64,000 bases of DNA from Methanobacterium sp. UBA375 (GTDB taxonomy: Archaea; Methanobacteriota; Methanobacteria; Methanobacteriales; Methanobacteriaceae). The translations under genes and the position numbers were made by a program. The notes under the pieces are model-generated. The model had not been told where the DNA came from. It saw nothing but the letters and a program-made list of their open reading frames with translations, and made no database searches. Below are positions 18,388-26,738 of this stretch, in pieces (the stretch's first letter is position 1; the number at the start of each line of letters is the position of its first letter). The DNA lies in NCBI GenBank assembly GCA_002495625.1, contig DAGC01000002.1, positions 49,134-113,133 on the forward strand. The letters are read 5' to 3'.

Positions 18388-18644
18388 AAGAAGAACTCCC
18401 CCTAAATTTTTTAGTTACTGTTAATTTTAAATAACGATATATTTAAGGAATTTGATTATTTTATTTGGGGTTACTTTAGGAATCGGTGTACTGTGAACAC
18501 TGGAAACAAAATATATTAAGTTGAACAGGTTTTAATTGTTTTTTCAACTTTATACTGCCCTACTTTCCTTTTATAATTAAATAAAAACTATGATTTTTTA
18601 TATTAACGAGCTGAAGTGGGCAATAACTCTGCAATGTTCTCGTA
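18388..18644. other. Divergent intergenic region between npdG and the anf promoter
   Basis: About 260 AT-rich bases. The left end holds the npdG start region, with the ribosome binding site GGGGGAG leftward at 18395-18401. I see no convincing coding frame, RNA gene or repeat here. The anf promoter elements begin at its right end and are listed separately. Confidence 0.4.
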
Positions 18645-18658
18645 CGAAACTTTATATA
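18645..18658 (+). promoter_or_regulatory. BRE/TATA promoter of the anf operon
   Basis: The string CGAAACTTTATATA at 18645-18658 is a textbook archaeal BRE plus TATA box. With the usual spacing, transcription would start near 18680-18686, so the GGAA-N6-TTCC palindrome at 18685-18698 would sit on the start site. The leader before the first coding frame (18740) would then be about 55 bases. Confidence 0.8.
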
Positions 18659-18684
18659 GAATGATAAACAATTACATATTGGTC

Positions 18685-18698
18685 GGAAGTATGCTTCC
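18685..18698 (+). promoter_or_regulatory. NrpR-type operator (GGAA-N6-TTCC) in the anf promoter
   Basis: The sequence GGAAGTATGCTTCC at 18685-18698 is a perfect match to GGAA-N6-TTCC, the operator of NrpR, the nitrogen repressor that controls nif and glnA in Methanococcus and Methanosarcina. The symmetry extends one base on each side (CGGAAG / CTTCCG). It overlaps the expected transcription start, where a bound repressor blocks polymerase. NrpR releases DNA when 2-oxoglutarate is high, which signals nitrogen limitation. Binding here is inference from the match and position. Confidence 0.82.
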
Positions 18699-18739
18699 GT
18701 ATTCCGGTTAAAATTTAAGTTAAATGAAATGGAGTAAAA

Positions 18740-18883
18740 ATGGTAAAACGAACATCAAGAGATAATATAGAATTAAATCTAGCATATGAAACGCCAAAAC
18801 TGTTATATGAGAGAGAAATACTTGAAAACACGTCATTGAAATTTGAACAACATAAAAACCTAAAATCTTATTTGAAAGGATGA
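18740..18883 (+). CDS. 47-residue small protein preceding anfD, unassigned
   Basis: An ATG at 18740 with GGAG five bases upstream (18731-18734) opens a 47-codon frame ending TGA at 18881-18883, six bases before the ATG of anfD. The product starts MVKRTSRDNIELNLAYETPK and is basic, soluble-looking and partly helical, without cysteines. I recognise no family; it is not NifI, AnfO or a fragment of AnfH. Position between the promoter and anfD, the ribosome binding site and the tight spacing argue for real translation, either as a small nitrogenase-associated protein or as a leader that couples translation to anfD. Confidence 0.62.
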   Translation: MVKRTSRDNIELNLAYETPKLLYEREILENTSLKFEQHKNLKSYLKG

Positions 18884-18889
18884 AAAAAC

Positions 18890-20449
18890 ATGCCACACCA
18901 TCTGTTTAAATGCAGCGAATGTATACCTGAAAGAAAAAAACACGCCGTTATAAAAGGAGAAGGAGAAGACCTAACGTCATGTCTCCCATTAGGATATCTA
19001 AACACCATTCCGGGAACGATTTCAGAACGAGGATGCGCCTTTTGCGGGGCAAAACACGTGATCGGCACCCCTATGAAAGATGTAATACACCTATGCCACG
19101 GTCCGGTGGGATGCACCTACGATACCTGGCAAACCAAAAGGTACCTCAGCGATAATGACAACTTCCAGTTTAAATATACCTTCGCCACGGATATGAAAGA
19201 AAAAGACATAGTCTTCGGTGCTGAAAAACTACTAAGACAGAGCATAATGGAAGCATTTGAAGCATTCCCCGAAATCAAACGAATGAGTATCTATCAAACC
19301 TGTGCCTCAGCACTCATCGGGGACGATATAAACGCAGTGGTCAAGGATATCATGGCAGAGATGCCAGAAGTGGACATCTTCGTCTGCAACTCTCCAGGAT
19401 TTGCTGGTCCCAGCCAATCAGGAGGACACCACGTCATCAACATCGCCTGGGTAAACCAGAAAGTCGGCACCTACGAACCGGAGATCAAAAGTGACTACGT
19501 AATCAACTACGTGGGGGAATACAACATCCAGGGTGACCAGGAAGTGATGTTGGACTACTTCCAAAGGATGGGTATTCAGGTTTTATCCACATTCACTGGA
19601 AATGGTTCCTACGATGATCTTAGAGGGATGCACCGGGCACACCTCAACGTCTTGGAATGCGCACGTTCTGCAGAGTACATCTGCAACGAATTAAGGGTGA
19701 GATACGGAACACCCCGTATGGACATCGACGGGTTTGGTTTCAAACCACTCTCTGAATCACTCCTTAAAGTTGGATACTTCTTCGGGCTTGAAGAAAAAGC
19801 CCAAAAAGTCATAGATGAAGAAGTCGCCCGGTGGAAACCAGAATTAGACTGGTACGCCCGGCGCCTTAAAGGGGTCAAAGTCTGCCTCTGGCCAGGGGGT
19901 TCTAAACTCTGGCATTGGGCCAATGTAATCCACGAAGAAATGGGTGTGGAGGTGGTTTCTGTGTACACCAAATTCGGTCATCAGGGAGATATGGAAAAGG
20001 GTATAGCCCGGTGTGGAGAAGGTGCACTGGCAATCGATGACCCTAACGAGCTCGAGGGGATAGAAGCCATTAAAAAATTAAAACCCGATGTCATCTTCAC
20101 AGGAGTTCGTCCGGGTGAAGTGGCTAAGAAGATGAGAGTCCAGTATTTGAATGCCCACGCCTACCACAACGGACCCTACAAAGGATTTGAAGGATGGGTT
20201 CGCTTTGCACGGGATATCTACAACGCAGTTTACTCACCTATTCACCAGTTATCTGGACTGGATATAAGCAAAGACGAAATATCCGCAGATAAAGGATTCA
20301 TGACCAGGCAGATGATCTCTGATGTGAAAATCGATACCGAAGAAGCAGCCCTAAGTGAAGAAAGACCCTACACCGGGGATTACGACTGTGTCACCAAACT
20401 ACGAGGTAAAGAATACCCACTACTGGAGAAAAGTCCATCAGCAAACTAG
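18890..20449 (+). CDS. anfD: Iron-only nitrogenase FeFe protein alpha subunit
   Basis: Alpha subunit of the alternative FeFe nitrogenase, which reduces N2 to ammonia when molybdenum is scarce. The 519-residue length matches AnfD (about 518) rather than VnfD (about 474). P-cluster ligands C49, C75 and C138 and cofactor ligands C257 (HLNVLEC) and H423 (NAHAYH) fall at the positions expected for AnfD. The runs SQSGGHHVINIAWVNQKVG and STFTGNGSYDDLRGMHRAH are AnfD-like. It is the first large gene of the anfDGK operon; AAAGGA lies just upstream of the ATG. Confidence 0.96.
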   Translation: MPHHLFKCSECIPERKKHAVIKGEGEDLTSCLPLGYLNTIPGTISERGCAFCGAKHVIGTPMKDVIHLCHGPVGCTYDTWQTKRYLSDNDNFQFKYTFATDMKEKDIVFGAEKLLRQSIMEAFEAFPEIKRMSIYQTCASALIGDDINAVVKDIMAEMPEVDIFVCNSPGFAGPSQSGGHHVINIAWVNQKVGTYEPEIKSDYVINYVGEYNIQGDQEVMLDYFQRMGIQVLSTFTGNGSYDDLRGMHRAHLNVLECARSAEYICNELRVRYGTPRMDIDGFGFKPLSESLLKVGYFFGLEEKAQKVIDEEVARWKPELDWYARRLKGVKVCLWPGGSKLWHWANVIHEEMGVEVVSVYTKFGHQGDMEKGIARCGEGALAIDDPNELEGIEAIKKLKPDVIFTGVRPGEVAKKMRVQYLNAHAYHNGPYKGFEGWVRFARDIYNAVYSPIHQLSGLDISKDEISADKGFMTRQMISDVKIDTEEAALSEERPYTGDYDCVTKLRGKEYPLLEKSPSAN

Positions 20450-20461
20450 GAGGAGAAGATT

Positions 20462-20812
20462 ATGGAAGATATTAAAGAATACAGGATGGAGCAGCTGGTT
20501 GACCATATCATGAAATGGAGTCTGTGGCAGTTCAACTCCCGCGCATGGGATCGGGAAAATCAAAACGAAGGGATTTTAACTAAAACAGCCCAGATCCTAT
20601 GTAATGAACCAGTTTTATTAGAAACTCCGGCAGATAAATATTACTGGGCGGAAGCCATGGTACTGGCCAGGGACTTCAAAATTAACTTCCCCTGGCTTTC
20701 TGAGATGGAAAAACATGAGATTAAACAACTTATAAAAAGTCTCAAAGAACGTATAGACTACCTGACAATCACAGGATCCCTCAATGAGGAGCTTACCGCC
20801 CAACGTTATTAA
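20462..20812 (+). CDS. anfG: Iron-only nitrogenase delta subunit
   Basis: The delta subunit is unique to vanadium and iron-only nitrogenases and is needed for cofactor insertion into the apo-enzyme. The 116-residue protein begins MEDIKEYRMEQLVDHIMKWS and contains RAWDRENQNEGIL and KYYWAEAMVLARDF, matching the family. It is slightly shorter than Azotobacter AnfG (about 132). AGGAGGAGA lies just before the ATG, 12 bases after anfD. Its presence by itself rules out a molybdenum-type NifDK pair. Confidence 0.95.
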   Translation: MEDIKEYRMEQLVDHIMKWSLWQFNSRAWDRENQNEGILTKTAQILCNEPVLLETPADKYYWAEAMVLARDFKINFPWLSEMEKHEIKQLIKSLKERIDYLTITGSLNEELTAQRY

Positions 20813-20828
20813 GGAAGTGAATCAGTTT

Positions 20829-22214
20829 ATGACTTTCAAATTGAAAAAAAAGGAACGTAACAGCATCATCAACCCCATATTCACCTGCCAACCAGCCGGT
20901 GCCCAGTACGCCAGCATAGGTATGGATGAATGTATCGGAATCGTCCACGGTGGACAGGGCTGTGTCATGTTTGTACGTCTACTGTTTGCCCAGCATTTTA
21001 AGGACAACTTCCTCCTGGCATCATCATCCCTGCATGAGGATTCTGCAGTTATGGGTGGGATGCACCGGGTTGAACAGGCTGTAGACGTGCTTCTGATGAG
21101 ATATCCTGAGGTAAAAGTGGTTCCCATAATCTCCACATGCTCCACGGAAATCATAGGTGATGATATCGACGGAGTTGCCCGAAAACTCAACAACGGCCTT
21201 TTAAAGGAGAAATATGCAGAACGGGAAGTTCACCTAATACCAATACACACCCCCAGCTTCAAAGGAAGCATGATCTATGGATACGACACTGCAGTCAAGG
21301 ATTTCATAACCTATTTTGCAGAACTAGGCGAACCCAATGGGAAAATCAATTTAATCACCGGTTGGGTGAACCCGGGAGATGTAACCGCCCTCAAACACCT
21401 CCTAAAGGAGATGGATGTGGATGCCACGGTAATCTTTGAAATAGAAACCTTCGATTCTCCACTCATGCCCGATGGAGAGGCAGTTTCTCATGGAAGCACG
21501 ACCATCGAAGATCTAAAGAGCACAGCCAACGCCATGGGCACCATTGCACTCAACAGGTATGAAGGTGGTCAGGCCGCCCGGTACCTGGAAAAGAAGTTCG
21601 AAGTCCCAGCGGTTATCGGTCCAACACCCATCGGCATCCGTAACACCGATACCTTCCTGGAAAACGTGAGGAGGATGACTGGAAAACCAATCCCCCAATC
21701 CCTGGTACGGGAGCGGGGTATTGCCATCGATGCATTAACCGACCTGGTGCACATGTTCTTCGCCGATAAGAAGGTGGCCATCTACGGAAACCCGGACCTG
21801 GTCATTGGACTGGCCGAATTCTGCCTGGATCTGGAGATGAAACCAGTGCTGCTTATGATTGGGGATGAAAACTTAGAATACCTGAAGGATCAGCGTATTA
21901 AGGATCTACAGGAAAAAGTAGAGGACATAGATATCATACAGAATGCAGATTTCTGGGTTCTGGAAAACAAGATTAAAAACGAAGAGATCGAACTGGATTT
22001 GATTATGGGCCATTCCAAAGGCCGCTTCATTTCCATAGACTACGACATTCCCATGTTACGTGTGGGCTTCCCAGTATACGATAGGGCCGGCTATTACCGG
22101 CACCCAGTTATGGGGTATTCCGGGGCAACCTGGCTTGCCGAGGAAATGGCAAATGTATTATTTACAGATATGGAATATAAAAAGAACAAAGAATGGATAC
22201 TGAATGTATGGTGA
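20829..22214 (+). CDS. anfK: Iron-only nitrogenase FeFe protein beta subunit
   Basis: Beta subunit of the FeFe protein, contributing half of the P-cluster. I choose the ATG at 20829 (MTFKLKKKERN) because it has GGAAGTGA eight bases upstream, lies 16 bases past the anfG stop and aligns with the usual AnfK start; the frame is open 15 codons earlier but would overlap anfG. The 461-residue product has P-cluster cysteines C20 (IFTC), C45 (GGQGC) and C104 (STCSTE). The runs IETFDSP and GHSKGRFISIDYDIPMLRVG are typical of AnfK. The C-terminus KNKEWILNVW is complete. Confidence 0.96.
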   Translation: MTFKLKKKERNSIINPIFTCQPAGAQYASIGMDECIGIVHGGQGCVMFVRLLFAQHFKDNFLLASSSLHEDSAVMGGMHRVEQAVDVLLMRYPEVKVVPIISTCSTEIIGDDIDGVARKLNNGLLKEKYAEREVHLIPIHTPSFKGSMIYGYDTAVKDFITYFAELGEPNGKINLITGWVNPGDVTALKHLLKEMDVDATVIFEIETFDSPLMPDGEAVSHGSTTIEDLKSTANAMGTIALNRYEGGQAARYLEKKFEVPAVIGPTPIGIRNTDTFLENVRRMTGKPIPQSLVRERGIAIDALTDLVHMFFADKKVAIYGNPDLVIGLAEFCLDLEMKPVLLMIGDENLEYLKDQRIKDLQEKVEDIDIIQNADFWVLENKIKNEEIELDLIMGHSKGRFISIDYDIPMLRVGFPVYDRAGYYRHPVMGYSGATWLAEEMANVLFTDMEYKKNKEWILNVW

Positions 22215-22266
22215 TGACTATCTTGGCCAAGTCTAAATCCTAAAACATTAAAATTAGAGGTAAAAA

Positions 22267-22971
22267 ATGAGACTCCACTACTTACAGCATGTTCACTTTG
22301 AAAATTTAGGGAGCATATTTACCTGGGCAACTAAAGAGGGCTGCAGTATAACCAGCACACACCTATATAACCATGAAAACCTGCCAGCACAATCAGATTT
22401 TGACTGGCTGGTGGTTATGGGTGGGCCCATGAACATCTACCAGGAGGATAAATATCCGTGGTTAGTCTCTGAAAAGCAGTTCATCAGGGAGGCTATCAAA
22501 TCTGGAAAAGTGGTCATTGGCATATGCTTGGGAGCCCAACTCATCGCTGATGTTATAGGGGGAGAGATAACTAGGAATCCTTGCCCAGAGATTGGTTGGT
22601 TCCCCATCAAACTGAAAGAGGAAGCAAGATCTTCACTTCTATTCTCCTTTCTACCAGAAGAACCTATGGTTTTCCAGTGGCATGGAGACACATTCAGCAC
22701 CCTACCAGAAGATGCGGTCTGTCTGGCAGAAAGTGATGCATGCCACAACCAGGCATTTGTCTACAAAGACAGAGTATTCGGGTTTCAGTTTCACTTAGAA
22801 TCCACCCAGGAGACCATTGGAAACCTGGTGAACCACTGTATAGAGGAGATGGTCCCTGGTGACTTTGTCCAAACCCCGGAGGAGGTGCTATCCCATCCAG
22901 AATACGTCGACCAAGATAATCAATGGATGGACATTTTCCTCACACAACTGAAAATGAAAGAAATGAAATAA
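22267..22971 (+). CDS. Class I glutamine amidotransferase
   Basis: A 234-residue protein of the GMP-synthase-like GATase family. The triad is intact: nucleophile C87 in GICLGAQLIA, H176 and E178 in GFQFHLES, with the oxyanion region MGGPMNIY near 51-58. It has no synthase domain, so its ammonia acceptor is unknown. It lies 52 bases after anfK in the same direction, with no promoter seen in between, so co-transcription with the nitrogenase genes is likely. It is not homologous to AnfO or AnfR, the usual downstream genes in Azotobacter. Confidence 0.85.
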   Translation: MRLHYLQHVHFENLGSIFTWATKEGCSITSTHLYNHENLPAQSDFDWLVVMGGPMNIYQEDKYPWLVSEKQFIREAIKSGKVVIGICLGAQLIADVIGGEITRNPCPEIGWFPIKLKEEARSSLLFSFLPEEPMVFQWHGDTFSTLPEDAVCLAESDACHNQAFVYKDRVFGFQFHLESTQETIGNLVNHCIEEMVPGDFVQTPEEVLSHPEYVDQDNQWMDIFLTQLKMKEMK

Positions 22972-23051
22972 TGGTGTAATATCATGTATAAACCAAGGAA
23001 AATCAGTTAACCAGGAAGAACTTTACAAAAAAATGAATTTACGCAAGTAAG

Positions 23052-23086
23052 GGTGCCATTTTCCCTCCTTATGGCATCTTTATTTT
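23052..23086 (+). terminator. Hairpin and T-rich tail after the anf operon
   Basis: GGTGCCAT (23052-23059) and ATGGCATC (23071-23078) form an eight-base stem with one G-T pair and an 11-base loop, followed by TTTATTTTT. It lies 80 bases past the stop of the amidotransferase gene. The T-rich tail is what archaeal termination needs; the stem may protect the 3' end. Confidence 0.6.
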
Positions 23087-23422
23087 TGGTTTAGACTTTA
23101 ATGTTTTTTTAAGTTACCTATATCAAATCACAAAAATTCCTACATATAAAAACATATATATACTACTAATACCTGATAGATTAACAGTGGAAATCGTTGG
23201 AGATATCACAATATTTTCATCATTAAGATCAATTTTGATCTTCAAATTCGTCTTAAGAAACATTTTTAATTCCAACGGGTAGCAGTACAGACTTAAAATG
23301 GAATTAACCGCCTCCACTAAGGGTCAATGTATACAGCTACTTATTTCCACTCTCTTTTTAAATTTTAACAGATTGATAGTCTATATTTTTGCCCGATTAG
23401 GTGGTTTAAATTTGAACATTAT
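23087..23422. other. Gap between the anf island and the second PAP2 gene
   Basis: About 335 bases, AT-rich on the left. Short open frames exist on both strands (for example 23123-23317 leftward and 23298-23501 rightward) but neither has a ribosome binding site or recognisable sequence, and the second runs into the PAP2 gene on the opposite strand. I see no RNA gene. The region separates two converging transcripts. Confidence 0.4.
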
Positions 23423-24064
23423 TCAACTGGTTTTATTAAATATTCTCCTCAATTTATCCCGGGGATTGAAGGATAGAACCTTATCTAAACGGATGATATG
23501 AGCTAATTTACTTTTAAAGATCATATCTTCATATTTCAGGATTATCAAAGCACATATCACTCCCAGTGAGGCTCCGACTATTACATCATAGGGATAATGC
23601 ACCCCCACATAGATCCGGGAGAATCCTACCACCATGGCAAAGAGGAGTAGGGGATAGATCAGCCAGTACTTTTTTCCCTTGGTTTTTTGGTGATATTTTA
23701 GACCAATCACTGTTACAGCAGCAAAAACGGATGCAGTGTGTCCTGAAGGGAAAGAACTTCCACTTTCAGGGGTTAACAAGTCAACGTTGGGTAGGGCTAA
23801 GAATGGTCTGGGCTCAGCTATAATGATCTTCAACAGGATCACCAGTACGTTGCTTAAAATAAGGGCGAGCAGGCCAAGCACGGCCACTTCCCTGCCGAGT
23901 CTACCCCCAAAAAGATAGATTAAAATGCATATGATGGCCCAGACAAAAAAATTACCGAAATTGGTTAAAAGAGGCATGATGAAATTAAAGAAGGAATTTT
24001 CAAGGCCGCCGTTGATTAAATAGAATAGATAAATGTTTTGATCAGCTAAAATTGCCTCAAGCAT
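23423..24064 (-). CDS. PAP2-family membrane phosphatase, second copy
   Basis: A 213-residue paralogue of the protein at 10272-10889. It shares the N-terminal FYLINGGLENSFFN block and all three PAP2 motifs: KIIIAEPRP, PSGHT, and SRIYVGVHYPYDV with catalytic His and Asp. About six membrane spans are predicted. The C-terminal 30 residues are basic (RDKLRRIFNK). It probably dephosphorylates a lipid or polyprenyl phosphate at the outer face. It stands alone here, without the VTT gene that accompanies the first copy. Confidence 0.87.
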   Translation of the reverse strand: MLEAILADQNIYLFYLINGGLENSFFNFIMPLLTNFGNFFVWAIICILIYLFGGRLGREVAVLGLLALILSNVLVILLKIIIAEPRPFLALPNVDLLTPESGSSFPSGHTASVFAAVTVIGLKYHQKTKGKKYWLIYPLLLFAMVVGFSRIYVGVHYPYDVIVGASLGVICALIILKYEDMIFKSKLAHIIRLDKVLSFNPRDKLRRIFNKTS

Positions 24065-24105
24065 GTACTTGCACCTAAAAAGAGTTTTTTATTATCAGGA
24101 AATTT

Positions 24106-24891
24106 CTAGACTTTGAAAACACCAGTGGTGTCTAAATGGTTGGTGAGGTAGTTGATGCTTTCTTCTACGGCGGATGGTTCTTCCACTTCCACCACCAGTT
24201 GACCGTCATATTTAACTTTTTTAAGGCCATCGAATAAGGCATTAAAGTCTAAACCATTGTTATCGTTGTTGTTTCCCAGGGCCTGGTGGCTGTCGTAGGA
24301 GCCGTCATTATCTGACAGATGGATGTGCTTTATACGGGAATATTTAAGCATATCCTCCACACTGAAACCGTTGTTATGGGCATGGCCAACATCTAATGTC
24401 ATATAAGCGTCTATATCCAGTATTAATTCTTCCAGTTCATTTAAGTCTTTAAAGAGCAGGCCTTCTATGTCCGGCATATTCTCCACGCACATGTAAACCC
24501 CCACTTCCCGGGCGTACCCGGAACATTCCCGCAGGGATTCCAGGTTGTAATCCATGATCTTCGTGGTTAATTTACGCCCCAGGATGGGAGTATGGCCCGG
24601 ATGGACCACCACCACTTCTGAACCCAATTTACTGGCTGTATCCATGGATTTCTTGATTTCAGCCACCGAAGAATTTCTTATACGCTGGTTGTGGGATGCC
24701 ACGTTCATATCAGATAAGGGGGCGTGGATGGTGTACTCTATATCGTATGAGTTTAAAACATCACAGTCCAGGTTATCGTGGGGATACTCGTTTATAATTT
24801 CACAGTGCCCCTGATTTAACTCAGTTAAGATGTCCAGGATCTCTTCCAGGGGTTGGGGGTAATATGGTAGGGTGGAGATGCTGATCTTCAT
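24106..24891 (-). CDS. Sugar phosphate isomerase/epimerase-type TIM barrel
   Basis: About 261 residues from the ATG at 24891 (MKISISTLPYYPQPLEEIL), which has the beta-1 strand directly after the Met; the frame is open nine codons earlier. The fold is the AP-endonuclease-2 TIM barrel. Metal-ligand blocks are visible: EIINEYP, HAPLSDMN, VHPGH, CVENMP, DVGHAHN, IHLSDN and VVEVEEP. Members isomerise or epimerise sugars or cut abasic DNA; the substrate cannot be told. It follows the PIN-ATPase gene with a gap of about 20 bases, so co-transcription is likely. Confidence 0.82.
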   Translation of the reverse strand: MKISISTLPYYPQPLEEILDILTELNQGHCEIINEYPHDNLDCDVLNSYDIEYTIHAPLSDMNVASHNQRIRNSSVAEIKKSMDTASKLGSEVVVVHPGHTPILGRKLTTKIMDYNLESLRECSGYAREVGVYMCVENMPDIEGLLFKDLNELEELILDIDAYMTLDVGHAHNNGFSVEDMLKYSRIKHIHLSDNDGSYDSHQALGNNNDNNGLDFNALFDGLKKVKYDGQLVVEVEEPSAVEESINYLTNHLDTTGVFKV

Positions 24892-24910
24892 GATAATCGT
24901 CCATTTGACC

Positions 24911-26737
24911 TTATTCATTCCTTAACCTGGCCAGTATGGGTCTGTTCTGCTTCAAGGCACCTAGTATGATATTAGCCAGTTCTATATCCTTTTTAATCTT
25001 TATATTTCCTTTTTTACCCACCGTTGCAGTGAAAAGGTAGTCTTCATCAACCAGGATATCGAAGGGTGTTCCTACAAACTCTTTATCAAAATTCAAGACC
25101 ACGTAATTTCCAGCAATTTCCACATCCACACTGGAAACTTCCTCTTCCCGAGCGCGGGACTGCAGGGATTCCACACCTATGTTGATGCCCAGCTTCTTTT
25201 CCACCTCATCGATGGTTTTACCCTTTTTACCGATTAATTTGGGGATATTTTTTTCATCTATCCAGACGGTGGCCCTTTTATCTGACTTCATATCCACATC
25301 CACCGTGGCCTGGGGTATTCTCCGTTTGATTTCCTGGGTGATCTCCCTCTCAGCTATCTTCTGGATGGGTGTCTTCTGGAATTTGGTGGGACTTACCTCC
25401 ATGACGATAGTCTGTTCACCGTAAGTGTAAATTTCATGCTTCAGGTCCCCATTCAGGAAGTCCCTGATTTCTATCACTGGACGGGACAGGTCTGCCTCCA
25501 CCATACCAGTGGGTACCTTCACCGTGAGGGAGACATCGTATACCGCGGCCACCTCTCCGTCGTGGATGAATATGGTGGTGTCGATAATAGAGGGGATCAT
25601 TCCCAGCTCCACCCGGCCGATGATCCTCTGAATGGCATCTATGGGCCTGGTGGCATGTACCACTCCAATCATACCTACTCCGGCGAGTCTCATATCCGCA
25701 AATATCCGGAAGTCCTTGGTTTTACGGAGTTCATCATAGATGGTGTAATCAGGACGGACCAGGAGCAGAATATCTGCTGTTTTACCCATATCCTTCTCTA
25801 ATGGGGCGTACTGGGTCACGTCATCTCCTACCTGCAGGTCCCGGGGTGATTCCATGGTCTTCACTATGGCCCCTAAGTCTTTGCTGTAGAAGTCAGCAGC
25901 TGCCTGGGCGAAGGTGGTTTTACCCGCCCCTGGTGGCCCTGCTATTAACACGCCCTTGGCAGTGTCACGTAAACGTTCCAAAAGTTTATCCGGTAACCGG
26001 TAATCTTCCAGGGAGACCCTGGCCACTGGCCTTACCACTGTAATTTCCATTCCATCGGAAAATGGTGGCTTGGCAATGGATATACGGTATTCCCTAAACT
26101 GGATCACCGTGGCCCCTTCCATCTCTATTTCAACGAAGCTTTTAAAGTCGCTCTTGGCTCTCTCCACGATTTCCCGGCTCATCTTCTCTATTTCAATTCT
26201 TCTAAGGGGTTTTTTACCTACCTTGACCAGCTTTATATTACCAGGAGTGCCCTTCTTTGCCAGGGGCACCACGTTCTCCTTGAGATGGATGGACATGGTG
26301 TCGTCATCGAAGTACTTCCCGATTTCCAGGTCTTTATATCCGACCATTTCCTGTTTGAGGTAAATTGCTTCCAGTCCCTGGGCTTCGGCCACTTCCTTCT
26401 GCACCTTGTCACTGGTCACCAGTATTGCATCGTGGTCTCCGGCAGTGTCCCTAATCATGGCATCTATCTCACCGCCACGGGCCAGGGATATCTCCTCCAG
26501 GGTGGGTCTTCTCCCCACATACATCAAAGAGATCTTACCATCAGTATAGAGTTTCTGCAGGTTTTTAAGCTCTTCCAGACCATTGAATCCGGTTTCCCTT
26601 CCCTTATTGGCTTGATTTTCCAGTTCAGCTATCACTGCTTCGGGTATTATCACTTCACATCCGGTGAATTCCTGGTCCTGCACTATCTTGGTGATTCTGC
26701 CATCCACAATCACACTGGTATCCGGAACTATCTTCAT
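24911..26737 (-). CDS. PIN-ATPase-KH protein (VapC/PilT-type ATPase family)
   Basis: About 608 residues. The chosen ATG (26737) lies one base after the hisI stop and gives MKIVPDTSVIVDGRIT, a PIN domain with catalytic acids (PDTS, EAVIAELE, DHDAILVTSD) over residues 1-130. The middle is a PilT/VirB11-like ATPase with Walker A GPPGAGKTTF and the box DDVTQYAPLEKDM. The C-terminal third is a KH-type RNA-binding domain with IPKLIGKKGKTIDEV. This triple architecture is widespread in archaea but its substrate RNA is not established. It is co-transcribed with hisS and hisI. Confidence 0.9.
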   Translation of the reverse strand: MKIVPDTSVIVDGRITKIVQDQEFTGCEVIIPEAVIAELENQANKGRETGFNGLEELKNLQKLYTDGKISLMYVGRRPTLEEISLARGGEIDAMIRDTAGDHDAILVTSDKVQKEVAEAQGLEAIYLKQEMVGYKDLEIGKYFDDDTMSIHLKENVVPLAKKGTPGNIKLVKVGKKPLRRIEIEKMSREIVERAKSDFKSFVEIEMEGATVIQFREYRISIAKPPFSDGMEITVVRPVARVSLEDYRLPDKLLERLRDTAKGVLIAGPPGAGKTTFAQAAADFYSKDLGAIVKTMESPRDLQVGDDVTQYAPLEKDMGKTADILLLVRPDYTIYDELRKTKDFRIFADMRLAGVGMIGVVHATRPIDAIQRIIGRVELGMIPSIIDTTIFIHDGEVAAVYDVSLTVKVPTGMVEADLSRPVIEIRDFLNGDLKHEIYTYGEQTIVMEVSPTKFQKTPIQKIAEREITQEIKRRIPQATVDVDMKSDKRATVWIDEKNIPKLIGKKGKTIDEVEKKLGINIGVESLQSRAREEEVSSVDVEIAGNYVVLNFDKEFVGTPFDILVDEDYLFTATVGKKGNIKIKKDIELANIILGALKQNRPILARLRNE

Positions 26738-26738
26738 C

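Noticed and set aside
20784..20828. Extending anfK upstream to 20784
   Set aside because: It would overlap anfG and add 15 residues absent from AnfK. The ATG at 20829 has a ribosome binding site and matches the family start.
18890..22214. Vanadium nitrogenase (VnfDGK) instead of iron-only
   Set aside because: AnfD length (519 versus about 474 for VnfD), the SQSGGHHVINIAWVNQKVG and HRAHLNVLECARSAEY runs and AnfK's start and end are those of the iron-only type. VnfD has SQSKGHHVLNIGWINEKV-like sequence at that place.
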